Shown here piece by piece: positions 25,193-34,987 of a DNA stretch of 40,062 bases (positions are counted from its first letter, which is position 1; every line of letters begins with the position of its first letter). The translations under genes were made by a program, and so were the position numbers. The DNA lies in assembly GCA_021300575.1 (NCBI GenBank), contig JAJTDM010000058.1, positions 1 to 40,062 of the forward strand. The letters run 5' to 3'. The notes under the pieces are model-generated. The model saw only the letters and a list, made by a program, of their open reading frames with translations. It was not told the DNA's origin and did not search any database. The stretch is from Rubrivivax sp. (GTDB taxonomy: Bacteria > Pseudomonadota > Gammaproteobacteria > Burkholderiales > Burkholderiaceae_C).

Positions 25193-26425
25193 TCAGCCCC
25201 TGAACACCGTGAGCACGCCGGTGTAGCCGTAAAGGTGGCGTCGCGCGATCTCGCCTGCGGCGAAGAAGCCCACCAGCGGCACATCGCCCAGCGCGCGCTG
25301 CACGATCTTCAGCTCGGCCGACGGCGCGCCGAAGTGCGGCCCGCCGCGGCCGTTGCAGCTGATGTAGACGGCGCCGCGGATGGCGGGGGCTGCCGCAGCA
25401 GCGGCCTCTGCGGCTTCGGTTTCCAGCTCCTCGCGGATCTCGCTGCAGATGCGCACCAGGTCGCGCCGCGCGGCTTCGGTATTGCGCTGGCAGAAGGCTA
25501 GGCGCATGCCTGGCTCCATGTGGGCGGCCACAGCCACCGCCTGGCGCCCCGGGTCCAGCCCCACCAGGTGGCGCACGCGCACGTCCGGGCCGAACTGGCC
25601 GCCCCGCCCCAGCAGGGCGCTGTCGGCGTCGGTCAGGCCCACCAGCGTGGCACGCAGCACCGTCAGGGCCTTGCGCGGGTCTTGCAGGTCGAGGCCCAGA
25701 TCGCGCAGCAGCAAGGGCAGCGCGCTCTGGCCGTCCAGCTCGGTGACCACATGCCCCTGCGCGGCCGTCACCACGCGCTCCGGGCCCACGGGCTGGCAGC
25801 CCTGGGTGACACGCGACACAAGCCCCACCTGCGGGCCGAAGGCCACGCCGGACAGCCCGCCCTGCCACCAGCCCTCGGCCAGCTGCGCCCCGCCCGTGCG
25901 GGCAGAGACCGCGCCGCCGAACAGGTAGCCCGTGGCCACGCGCTCGCTCAGCTCGGCCACCAGCTCGGCCAGATCGGGCGTGGCCGGGTCGGCGTGCACC
26001 AGGGCTGTGTGGGCCTGGATCCCCATCTGGCTGAGCCTGCTGCCCGGGCCCATGAGGGGCCGCGCGCCTGAGAACACCTCGAAGCTGTCTGCCGGCAGTT
26101 CGCACAACATCAAGGCCAGGGCGGGCTCGTCGAAGTACTCCACCCCCGAGGCCGCGATGCCCACGGCTGGGCAACCGACCCAGGCCACGCCCGGCCAGCG
26201 CTGGCGCAGTTCGTCCAGCAGGGCCTGCCCGTGCGGGGCGTAGTGGTCAGCGAAGTAGGCCAGGCCCAGCGTCTCGGTGGCCGCGTGCGCAGCGTTGCCG
26301 CCTGACACCTGCGCGCGCGCGGCGTCGATCTGCGCGGCCGCCAGGGCCAGCGCCATGCGCCAGTCCGGATGCGTGGCGTGGCCGACGAGGAACGGGCTGG
26401 ACAGGGCGTTCACGCCTTTCTTCAC
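25193..26425 (-). CDS. FIST N- and C-domain sensory protein
   Basis: 410 residues from GTG 26425-26423, overlapping the phaM stop (GTGA), with GGAAGG upstream. FIST_N covers roughly 25-195 (WVGCPAVGIAASGVEYFDEPALALMLCELP) and FIST_C about 230-385, ending with the typical ISCNGRGGPHFG, VPLVGFFAAGEIARR and LYGYTGVLTVF. FIST domains are thought to bind small ligands such as amino acids and feed signalling proteins. There is no output domain and no membrane segment. The orphan PAS kinase two genes upstream is the obvious candidate partner. Confidence 0.88.
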   Translation of the reverse strand: MKKGVNALSSPFLVGHATHPDWRMALALAAAQIDAARAQVSGGNAAHAATETLGLAYFADHYAPHGQALLDELRQRWPGVAWVGCPAVGIAASGVEYFDEPALALMLCELPADSFEVFSGARPLMGPGSRLSQMGIQAHTALVHADPATPDLAELVAELSERVATGYLFGGAVSARTGGAQLAEGWWQGGLSGVAFGPQVGLVSRVTQGCQPVGPERVVTAAQGHVVTELDGQSALPLLLRDLGLDLQDPRKALTVLRATLVGLTDADSALLGRGGQFGPDVRVRHLVGLDPGRQAVAVAAHMEPGMRLAFCQRNTEAARRDLVRICSEIREELETEAAEAAAAAAPAIRGAVYISCNGRGGPHFGAPSAELKIVQRALGDVPLVGFFAAGEIARRHLYGYTGVLTVFRG

Positions 26426-26976
26426 GCCCTTCCCTTGGCGGCGCGGCCACCCGTGGTCCGCCCGGCCTTGCGCGCGGCCCCGCCCTTGGCGGTGCGGGCC
26501 GAGGCTGGCGCCGGGGCCGCAGCGTCCGCAGGGCTTTCGGCCGGCCGGTCTTTCAGGGCCTGGGCGGCGAGCTGGGTGAACTGCTGGGTCAGGGCTCCCC
26601 ACCACTGCATCGGGTCCACCACGCCCGGCGGTGTGGTCGCTGCCGCAGGGGGTGCGGGGGCCGGCTCGGGGGCGGGATCCTGGAGCTTGAAGGCCTGGGC
26701 CAGATCGGCCGCCTGCACGTTCATGCTCTTGAGCGTGGTCAGCGTCATGCGCTGCACCTCCAGGGCCTGCACCGTGGTGCCGATCATGCGGGCGTTCTGC
26801 TCCAGCCAGAACTGCACCGTCTTCAGCTCTTCGATGCGCTTGCCCAGCTCCTCGGGGTCCAGCGTGGGGGCCACCCATGGGCCCAGGCTGGGCATGGCGG
26901 AACTGGCGTTCTTCACCAGCCCCTGCAGGAAGTCGAAACCCGGAACCATTTTCGAGAAATCGTGTGCTGCGGCCAT
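26422..26976 (-). CDS. phaM: PhaM-like polyhydroxyalkanoate granule regulatory protein
   Basis: 184 residues from ATG 26976-26974, with GGAGG five bases upstream. Residues 39-90 contain LDPEELGKRIEELKTVQFWL and TTVQALEVQRMTLTTL, the same pattern as PhaM of Ralstonia eutropha (LD-x-EEL-x-KRI-x-x-LK and QSLEVQRATL). The middle is Pro/Ala-rich. The C-terminus is Ala/Gly/Lys/Arg-rich (AKGGAARKAGRTTGGRAAKG), suited to DNA binding. Known PhaM activates PHB synthase and links granules to the nucleoid. No other pha gene is in the window. Confidence 0.8.
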   Translation of the reverse strand: MAAAHDFSKMVPGFDFLQGLVKNASSAMPSLGPWVAPTLDPEELGKRIEELKTVQFWLEQNARMIGTTVQALEVQRMTLTTLKSMNVQAADLAQAFKLQDPAPEPAPAPPAAATTPPGVVDPMQWWGALTQQFTQLAAQALKDRPAESPADAAAPAPASARTAKGGAARKAGRTTGGRAAKGRA

Positions 26977-27044
26977 GAAACCTCCACACTGTTGGGAATG
27001 GACGGATTGTGCGGCGATGCCGGGCAGGGGCAAGCCCCGGGCCC

Positions 27045-28259
27045 TCAAGCCGCAGCGGGTGGGACGGTGGCGGACAAGGGCATGGACACCCGCACCTGGG
27101 TGCCGGCGCCGGGGGTGCTGGTCATCTCCAGTCGTGCGCCCACCCGTTGCGCGCGCTCCTGCATGCCCATGAGGCCGAAGCGGCCTGGCTGGTCGGCGCC
27201 CGTGTCGAAGCCCCGACCGTTGTCGGCCACGCGCAGGTCCAGTCCGTCCTCGCTCACGCGCAGGCCCACGTGCACCCAACCGGCCTGGGAGTGGCGCGCG
27301 GCGTTGGTCAGCGACTCCTGAATGATGCGGAACAAGGTGGTGGCCTTGTCGTCAGGCAGCGCCAGGTCGTCCACGGCGCAGGAGAACTCGCAGGCCATGC
27401 CCGCCTGGCGCGCCCACTCTCCGGCCAGCCATTCCAGGGCCGGCACCAGGCCCAGGTCCAGCGCCGGGGGGCGCAGGCGGGCGATGACGTCCCGGCTCAT
27501 CTGCACCAGGTCGTTCACCAGTTCATCCAGACGCTGCACGCTGTCCAGCATCAACGGCGCCTGCCGGGCGGCGTTGCGCAAGACCGCGATCTCCATCTTC
27601 ACCAGGGTGAGCACCTGGCCGCACTGGTCATGCACTTCCGAGGCGATGAGCTTGCGTTCGGCTTCCAGTTGCGCTTCCACGTGCTCGGACAGGGCCTGGA
27701 GCTGCTGGCGGGCCTGGCGCAGCTCGGCCTCTGCCCGGTGCCAGTCGTTCACGTCCTCCAGCGTGCCCACCAGGCGAAGACCGGCATCTGGCCCGTCGTG
27801 CTCCACCACCTGGCCGATCCAGCGCACCCAGCCGTAGCTGCCGTCGCAGCGCATGCGGCGCGCCTCCAGTTCGAAGCGGTGGGAGTCCTGGGCCTGCGCA
27901 CCATGGCGGCCGCGCAGCATCGCCGCCCGGTCCTGCGGGTGCACCAGGGGCGAGAACCCGCGCAAGAAAGCCTCCCGGTATTCCGCCCCGTAGCCCAGCA
28001 CTTCCAGGCAGTCGTCGGAGAAGTGGCCCTGGCCTTCCGGCAGGCGGATGTCGAAGACGCCGATACGCGAAGCCTTCAGGGCCAGCCGCAAGGCCTGCAA
28101 CTGGGCTGAGTCCGGCTCGGTGGGAGGCTCGGTGGCCTGTTCGATGGGCCGCTCGCGCGTTTCAGCCGGGCAGGCCGCAGGGGCAACGGCAGGGGCAACG
28201 GCAGAGGCAGGTGCCGACCTCGTGTCGGTTCCGGCGGCGCGCAGCAGTGTCATGAGCAT
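27045..28259 (-). CDS. PAS-domain histidine kinase of the HisKA_3 (NarL-partner) type
   Basis: 404 residues from ATG 28259-28257. Order: disordered Ala/Pro N-terminus (1-50); PAS_3-type sensor about 60-175 (IGVFDIRLPEG to TLEDVNDWHRAEAEL); coiled coil 175-205; HisKA_3 with phospho-accepting His210 in EVHDQCGQ; and HATPase_c with QESLTNAARHS (314-324), DNGRGF (346-351) and FGLMGMQERA. There are no membrane segments, so it senses a cytoplasmic signal, perhaps redox or a ligand. No response regulator lies nearby. phaM follows 68 bases downstream on the same strand. Confidence 0.9.
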   Translation of the reverse strand: MLMTLLRAAGTDTRSAPASAVAPAVAPAACPAETRERPIEQATEPPTEPDSAQLQALRLALKASRIGVFDIRLPEGQGHFSDDCLEVLGYGAEYREAFLRGFSPLVHPQDRAAMLRGRHGAQAQDSHRFELEARRMRCDGSYGWVRWIGQVVEHDGPDAGLRLVGTLEDVNDWHRAEAELRQARQQLQALSEHVEAQLEAERKLIASEVHDQCGQVLTLVKMEIAVLRNAARQAPLMLDSVQRLDELVNDLVQMSRDVIARLRPPALDLGLVPALEWLAGEWARQAGMACEFSCAVDDLALPDDKATTLFRIIQESLTNAARHSQAGWVHVGLRVSEDGLDLRVADNGRGFDTGADQPGRFGLMGMQERAQRVGARLEMTSTPGAGTQVRVSMPLSATVPPAAA

Positions 28260-28398
28260 CCCTGATCTTTCTTGTCATGAGGCGATGGTGGCGCAAGTGC
28301 GGCCCCATGGCAAACCATTTTCTTGAGCATGGTCATGGGCCCGTTTGAGCCAACGCAATGTGGGCCTGCGGTCTTCAAGTCGGTGGCACCATTCCCGC

Positions 28399-29592
28399 AT
28401 GCGCCAGCAGCACCTCGCGGAAGACACCGCCCGCCCTCACCGGCCCCCGGGCCTGCGGGCGTCCGAAGCCGCCTGGGCTGCGGCAGGTGCGGTGCTGGTC
28501 CACGTCATGGTGCTGGGCGCCTGGGCTGCGGACAGGACACCCGAGGGCCTGCGCGGGGACGCGAGCCTGCAAGTGCCGGCTTCTGCCGTGACCCTGGCCT
28601 TGCCTGTGTCGCACCGGGTGGCCCCGGTGGAGGTGCGCAGCCTGCCCGTGCCATCGTCGCCAGCCCCGCAGGCCGTCCCGGCGTCGGTCCCGGTGGAGCG
28701 CACCGCTGCCCGGGCGACCGTACCGCCCGGGTCCGCAGCCGTGTCTGCCCCGGAGACCGTCCCGGCCGCTGTCCCGGTGGCTGTCCCGGCGGCAGTCCCC
28801 ACCGCACAGGCCAGTGAGGCTCCGAAGTCCGTCGACGTTCCTGCACAGGCCAGCCCGGTGTCCGAGGCGGCCCCCGCAGCCCTGCTTCCCGTGGCGCAGC
28901 CGACGGAGCCCAGGGCAGCCCCCGCAGCTGACGACGACCCGCCCCCGCCCGTGTACGCCACGCGGGTGCCGCCGCCCTTTCGCCTGACCTACGCCCTGCG
29001 CCGCGGCGCGCTGTCGGGACAGGCCGAGCTGACCCTGCAGCGAGCGGGCTCGGGCTACGAGCTGGAACTCAAGGGCACCGCCCTGGGCCTGGAGGTGCTG
29101 GGCTTGCGCAGCCAGGGCAGCCTCGGCCCGCACGGCCTGATGCCCGAACGCTTCGTGGACCGGCGGCGCGGCAGGGACCGTCTGGCCGCGAATTTCGACC
29201 ACGGCGCGGGGCGGATCACCTATTCGGGCTCTGCCGCTTCGCAGCCTCTGCGCCTGGGCGCGCAGGACCGGCTGAGCTGGATGGTGCAGCTGGCGGCCAT
29301 CCTGGAGGCCGCGCCAGCGCCCCAGGGTGCGGGCGGCCGCATTGCGGTGTCGGTCTCTGGCGCGCGGGCTGACGTGGACACCTGGACCTTCATCGTGCAA
29401 GACCGCCAGCGCCTGAGCCTGCCTGGCGGGGCGGTGGTCGAAGCGTTGCGCTTGACGCGGGAGCCGCGCCGGCCCTATGACACCCAGGTGGAGGTGTGGA
29501 TGGACCCGGCGCAGCATCATCTGCCGGTGCGCGCCCGCCTGACCGTGCTGCCCGGCGGGGAGACGCTGGAGCTATCGGCGTCCGGCCACTGA
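28399..29592 (+). CDS. Membrane-anchored DUF3108 protein with Pro/Ala/Val-rich linker
   Basis: 397 residues from ATG 28399; the in-frame extension to 28345 lacks support. A single membrane helix (about 22-43) is followed by a long low-complexity linker (50-175) with repeated VP-A-A-VP units, then a beta-rich DUF3108 domain (about 185-397: FRLTYALRRGALSGQAELTL, YELELKGTALGLEVLGLRSQG, PYDTQVEVWMD). The TonB-like anchor-plus-linker layout places the domain in the periplasm. DUF3108 proteins are linked to the envelope but have no defined activity. Divergent from the histidine kinase; convergent with the rhodanese gene. Confidence 0.8.
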   Translation: MRQQHLAEDTARPHRPPGLRASEAAWAAAGAVLVHVMVLGAWAADRTPEGLRGDASLQVPASAVTLALPVSHRVAPVEVRSLPVPSSPAPQAVPASVPVERTAARATVPPGSAAVSAPETVPAAVPVAVPAAVPTAQASEAPKSVDVPAQASPVSEAAPAALLPVAQPTEPRAAPAADDDPPPPVYATRVPPPFRLTYALRRGALSGQAELTLQRAGSGYELELKGTALGLEVLGLRSQGSLGPHGLMPERFVDRRRGRDRLAANFDHGAGRITYSGSAASQPLRLGAQDRLSWMVQLAAILEAAPAPQGAGGRIAVSVSGARADVDTWTFIVQDRQRLSLPGGAVVEALRLTREPRRPYDTQVEVWMDPAQHHLPVRARLTVLPGGETLELSASGH

Positions 29593-29609
29593 GGCCTGGC
29601 GGGGCCTGG

Positions 29610-30005
29610 CTACAACTGTTCCCAGGGCAGACCTTCGCAGCGCCAGCCGTTCAGGCGTCCGCGCTGGAAGTGCTCGTCCAGCTCGCCCTCGAAACCGTGC
29701 AGCACGTTGATGACGTCGGTGAAACCGGCGGCCTCCAGCGCCTGCCCGGCCTCCACCGTGCGCTTGCCGGAGCGGCAGATCAGCGCCACCGGCCGTTCGG
29801 TGCGCCCGCCGGCCTCGCGCAGCACCTGCTGCGCAAAGGCCTCGGGGTGGGCCTGCATCTCGGGGTACTCGTACCAGGCCACATGCACCACGCCCGGCGG
29901 GTGGCCGACGTAGAGGTACTCGATCTCCATGCGCACGTCGACGAACAGCGCCTCGGGCGTGCGCTGCAGGAACTGCCAGGTGTCGGTGGGGGTCAGGTGT
30001 CTCAT
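29610..30005 (-). CDS. Rhodanese-like sulfurtransferase
   Basis: 131 residues from ATG 30005-30003 (a TTG one codon earlier is also open). A single rhodanese domain: [26 protein letters not shown] with the conserved Asp/Arg, and the active-site loop ICRSGKRT with Cys77 as the persulfide-carrying residue. [14 protein letters not shown] completes the fold. It is cytoplasmic. It transfers sulfane sulfur to an unknown acceptor. It is divergent from metH, the two starts being only 32 bases apart, so their promoters must overlap. Confidence 0.9.
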   Translation of the reverse strand: MRHLTPTDTWQFLQRTPEALFVDVRMEIEYLYVGHPPGVVHVAWYEYPEMQAHPEAFAQQVLREAGGRTERPVALICRSGKRTVEAGQALEAAGFTDVINVLHGFEGELDEHFQRGRLNGWRCEGLPWEQL

Positions 30006-30024
30006 CAAAGGGAAGGGCGGTTCC

Positions 30025-30030
30025 TACAAT
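30025..30030 (+). promoter_or_regulatory. Possible -10 element of a leaderless metH transcript
   Basis: TACAAT at 30025-30030 sits seven bases before the metH ATG (30038). If it is the -10 box, transcription starts at or next to the A of the ATG and the message is leaderless. That would fit the lack of a usable Shine-Dalgarno (GAGGG is too close to the ATG). No good -35 box is seen 17 bases upstream. Confidence 0.3.
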
Positions 30031-30037
30031 CGAGGGC

Positions 30038-31093
<1,056 letters not shown>

Positions 31094-31114
31094 GCCGCCC
31101 GAGCCGCGAACTCA

Positions 31115-31891
31115 TCACGGGTCCTGCACTGGCGCCAGGGGCGCGAAGGCGACCTCGCGCTTGTCCTTCCATGCGGCGATGGCCGCGCCCATCTCGTCGA
31201 TTTCGAAGATGGCGCTCTGCAGCAGGGTCATCTGCTCCAGGGCCTGCGCGGTGCCGTGGTCGCGGGCGTAGTTCAGCGCCCGCTTGCTGCCGGCCACGGC
31301 CAGTGGGCTCTTGGCGGCGATGCGCCGGGCCAGGCCGTCGGCGTGAGCGTGCAGGGCGGCGGCGTCCGGCAGCACGGTGTTCACCAGGCCCACGGCCAGC
31401 GCACGCTCGGCGCCCAGGCGGTCGCCGCTGTAGGCCATCTCGCGTGCCACGCCGGCCGGCACGATCTTGGGCAGGCGCTGCAGCACGCCCAGGTCGGCGG
31501 CCATGCCGATGTGGATCTCCTGCACGGTGAAGAAGGCGTCGGCGCTGCACACGCGGATGTCGCAGGCCGCGGCCAGGTCCAGCGCGCCGCCCACGCAGCC
31601 GCCCTGCACCGCGCAGATCGTGGGAAAGCGCGCCTCGTCCAGCACATCCACACAGGCCATCAGGCGGCGCAGCCCATCCTGAAAGGCCAGGCGGTGGCGC
31701 GCCGTGGGCAGGCGCAGCAGGTCAAAGTCGCCCGCAAAAACCTCCAAGGCCATGCCCGCGCTGAAGTGCCGGCCGGTGGAGCGCAGCACCAAGGCGCGCG
31801 TGCGGCCTTCGTCGCTCAGGCGTGGCCGGCTCAACTCCAGCGTGGCCACGCCCGTGGCGTCGTCCAGGTGCAGGGAGAAGAAATCGTTCAT
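31115..31891 (-). CDS. Enoyl-CoA hydratase/isomerase family protein, apparently shortened near its N-terminus
   Basis: 258 residues from ATG 31891-31889, with GGAAG upstream. Oxyanion-hole segments are present: GRHFSAGMALEVF near 41-52 and the QGGCVGGALDLAAACDIRV helix, followed by FFTVQEIHIGMAADLGVLQRLP. Oddity: the first beta strand ends in LELSRP and continues straight into RLSDEGRTRALVL. Crotonases have about 28 residues between RP and the next strand, including an N-A-L/M turn and helix 1; only about nine are left. The gap is in frame, near 31820-31825. Reaction expected: hydration or isomerisation of an acyl-CoA; activity is uncertain given the missing helix. Confidence 0.85.
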   Translation of the reverse strand: MNDFFSLHLDDATGVATLELSRPRLSDEGRTRALVLRSTGRHFSAGMALEVFAGDFDLLRLPTARHRLAFQDGLRRLMACVDVLDEARFPTICAVQGGCVGGALDLAAACDIRVCSADAFFTVQEIHIGMAADLGVLQRLPKIVPAGVAREMAYSGDRLGAERALAVGLVNTVLPDAAALHAHADGLARRIAAKSPLAVAGSKRALNYARDHGTAQALEQMTLLQSAIFEIDEMGAAIAAWKDKREVAFAPLAPVQDP

Positions 31892-32075
31892 GGGGCACAA
31901 CTTCCGAAGAGGGTCGAGGGATGGCCCGGCGCGGCATGCAGGGCAGGGCGGGGCGGGGCGCTGGAGATTCTGCGCTTGTTCTGCGGTCTGGAAAGGTTCA
32001 CCGAACCCGCGATGAACCCCGTGGGCGGGCGCGGCACAATGGGTCAAGCCATCGCTTCCGCTGCGCGCGCCCTGC

Positions 32076-33413
<1,338 letters not shown>

Positions 33414-33535
33414 ATCCGGTGCACCTGGACTCCTGGCGCCTGCCGGCCGGGCTCGAGGCCACAACGCATCCTTCTCGGCCGCACGCCAGTGCGACCGTCT
33501 CTCCTGCCCCTGCCACTCAAGAACAGGACACCACC

Positions 33536-33856
33536 ATGAAGACTCTGATCACTGCTGCTCTGTTGTCACTCGGCCTGATGGCCGGCGCCGTCCACGCGTC
33601 CGGTGCCGAAGCCAAGTGCGAGGCCCAGGCGGCCGAGAAGAAGCTGACCGGCGCGGCCAAGAACAGCTTCATGAAGAAGTGCGTCACCGACGCGGGCGGC
33701 ACGCCGGCGGCGGCAGCCCCCGCCCAGGCGAAGGCACCGGACCGAGCCGAGATGTGCGAGAAGTCCGCAGCCGACAAGAAGCTGGCTGGTGCGGCCAAGA
33801 ACGCGCACGTGAAGAAGTGCATGGAAGACGCCAAGGCCGCCGCGCCCAAGAAGTGA
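33536..33856 (+). CDS. Exported PsiF-repeat protein
   Basis: 106 residues from ATG 33536. The signal peptide (about 1-23, ending VHAS) directs it to the periplasm. Two PsiF repeats follow: CEAQAAEKKLTGAAKNSF-x-KKC (from residue 28) and CEKSAADKKLAGAAKNA-x-VKKC, each with a pair of Cys that may form a disulfide, joined by an Ala/Pro linker. The C-terminus is Lys-rich. PsiF is phosphate-starvation-inducible in E. coli; its molecular function is unknown. No Pho box was identified upstream. It lies 122 bases after the kinase gene. Confidence 0.88.
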   Translation: MKTLITAALLSLGLMAGAVHASGAEAKCEAQAAEKKLTGAAKNSFMKKCVTDAGGTPAAAAPAQAKAPDRAEMCEKSAADKKLAGAAKNAHVKKCMEDAKAAAPKK

Positions 33857-33884
33857 GCAGCCGCAGAGGCGCTGGGCGACGTCA

Positions 33885-33908
33885 GCCGCGCAGTCGGCCG
33901 CGCAGTCA
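33885..33908. repeat. 12-bp tandem duplication at the lysR stop
   Basis: GCCGCGCAGTCG (33885-33896) is followed directly by GCCGCGCAGTCA (33897-33908), differing at the last base; a third degenerate unit continues. The second copy includes the stop codon of the LysR gene (minus strand). It probably reflects slippage; no function is suggested. Confidence 0.6.
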
Positions 33909-34811
33909 GTCGCGCCAGTACGTGGCGCTGCCGTAGGTCTGCTTCAGGAAGTCGATCCACAGCCGCACGCGCAGCGGCAGGTGGCGCGCGTGCGTGAACA
34001 CCGCAAAGATGCCGTTGGGTGGCGCGGCGTACTCTTCCAGCAGGGGCTGCAGGCGGCCCGCGGCGATTTCCGACGCCACCTCCCAGGTGCTGCGCCAGGC
34101 GATGCCCAGGCCCTGCAGGCACCAGTCGTGCAGCACCTGGCCGTCACTGCAGTCCAGCCGGCCGTGCGGGCGCAGGTGGGTCACCTCACCGTCCACCTGA
34201 AAGGCCCAGCCGCGCGTCTGGCTGGCGTCTGAGCTGAGCGTCAGGCACTCATGGCGGGCCAGGTCGGACGGGTGTTGGGGCACGCCGGCGCGCTGCAGGT
34301 AGCCCGGCGTGGCCACACATTGGCGCCGGTTGTCGGCCAGGCGCACGCTGATGAGGCTGGAATCGGGCAGGTCGCCCACGCGCACGGCGCAGTCGAAGCC
34401 CTCGTTGGCGATGTCCACCACCCGGTCCGACAGGTTCAGCGACACGCTGACATCCGGATGCTGGGCGATGAAGCGGGGCACCAGCGGCGCCACGTGGCGC
34501 CGCCCGAAGCCGGCGGGCGCCGTCACCCGCAGGTGGCCGCTGGCCTTCACCCCGCCGGCGCTCACGCTGGCCTCGGCGCTGGCCAGGTCCGTCAGCAGGC
34601 GCTGGCAGTCTTCGAGAAACGCGCTGCCCTCGTGCGTGAGGGTGATGCGCCGCGTGGTGCGCACCAGCAGCTTCACGCCCAGGCGCTCCTCCAGCGCGTC
34701 GATGCGCCGGCCGATCACCGCCGGGGCCACGCCCTCGGCCAGCGCCGTGGCCGTGAGGCTGCCCTTGGTGGCCACGGTGACAAAGGATTCGAGCTGCTTG
34801 AGCTTGTCCAT
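33906..34811 (-). CDS. LysR-family transcriptional regulator
   Basis: 301 residues, full length. N-terminal winged helix 1-60 (LESFVTVATKGSLTATALAEG, IDALEERLGVKLLVRTTRRITLT) and a periplasmic-binding-protein-like effector domain 90-295 (LRVTAPAGFGRRHVAPLVP, GFDCAVRVGDLPDSSLISVRL, GQVLHDWCLQGLGIAWRS). It belongs to the CrgA/AaeR-like subgroup. The start is ATG 34811-34809. It is divergent from malate synthase G with 176 bases between, the classical arrangement for control of the neighbouring gene and itself. The effector is unknown; glyoxylate or a glycolate-pathway intermediate is plausible from context. Confidence 0.92.
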   Translation of the reverse strand: MDKLKQLESFVTVATKGSLTATALAEGVAPAVIGRRIDALEERLGVKLLVRTTRRITLTHEGSAFLEDCQRLLTDLASAEASVSAGGVKASGHLRVTAPAGFGRRHVAPLVPRFIAQHPDVSVSLNLSDRVVDIANEGFDCAVRVGDLPDSSLISVRLADNRRQCVATPGYLQRAGVPQHPSDLARHECLTLSSDASQTRGWAFQVDGEVTHLRPHGRLDCSDGQVLHDWCLQGLGIAWRSTWEVASEIAAGRLQPLLEEYAAPPNGIFAVFTHARHLPLRVRLWIDFLKQTYGSATYWRD

Positions 34812-34823
34812 GAGCGCTGATTA

Positions 34824-34840
34824 TGTGCACTCAAGGCACA
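34824..34840. promoter_or_regulatory. Candidate LysR-type operator in the lysR-malate synthase gap
   Basis: TGTGC (34824-34828) and GCACA (34836-34840) form an inverted repeat separated by seven bases, containing the T-N11-A pattern usual for LysR-type sites. It begins 13 bases upstream of the lysR start, where binding would give autorepression. The malate synthase promoter itself was not recognised. Confidence 0.45.
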
Positions 34841-34987
34841 AATGCATGTCAGTTTCGTTCATCAATGCGCGCTCAGGGTGGCAATACAGTGCGAGGTCAT
34901 GGTGGCCGAACCTCGTCCACCCATTGAACATCCGCCACAGCCCACGCTTCGGCCCGTCCCCTGCCTCAACCACCTCCTCTTGCTGCC

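Noticed and set aside
28740..28810. GTCCCGGC-type repeats as a possible tandem-repeat locus or CRISPR
   Set aside because: They encode a Val-Pro-Ala linker inside the DUF3108 gene in frame; there are no regular spacers.
34880..34895. Sigma-54-like TGGCA-TGC pattern upstream of malate synthase
   Set aside because: The GG-GC spacing is one base short, which abolishes sigma-54 recognition.
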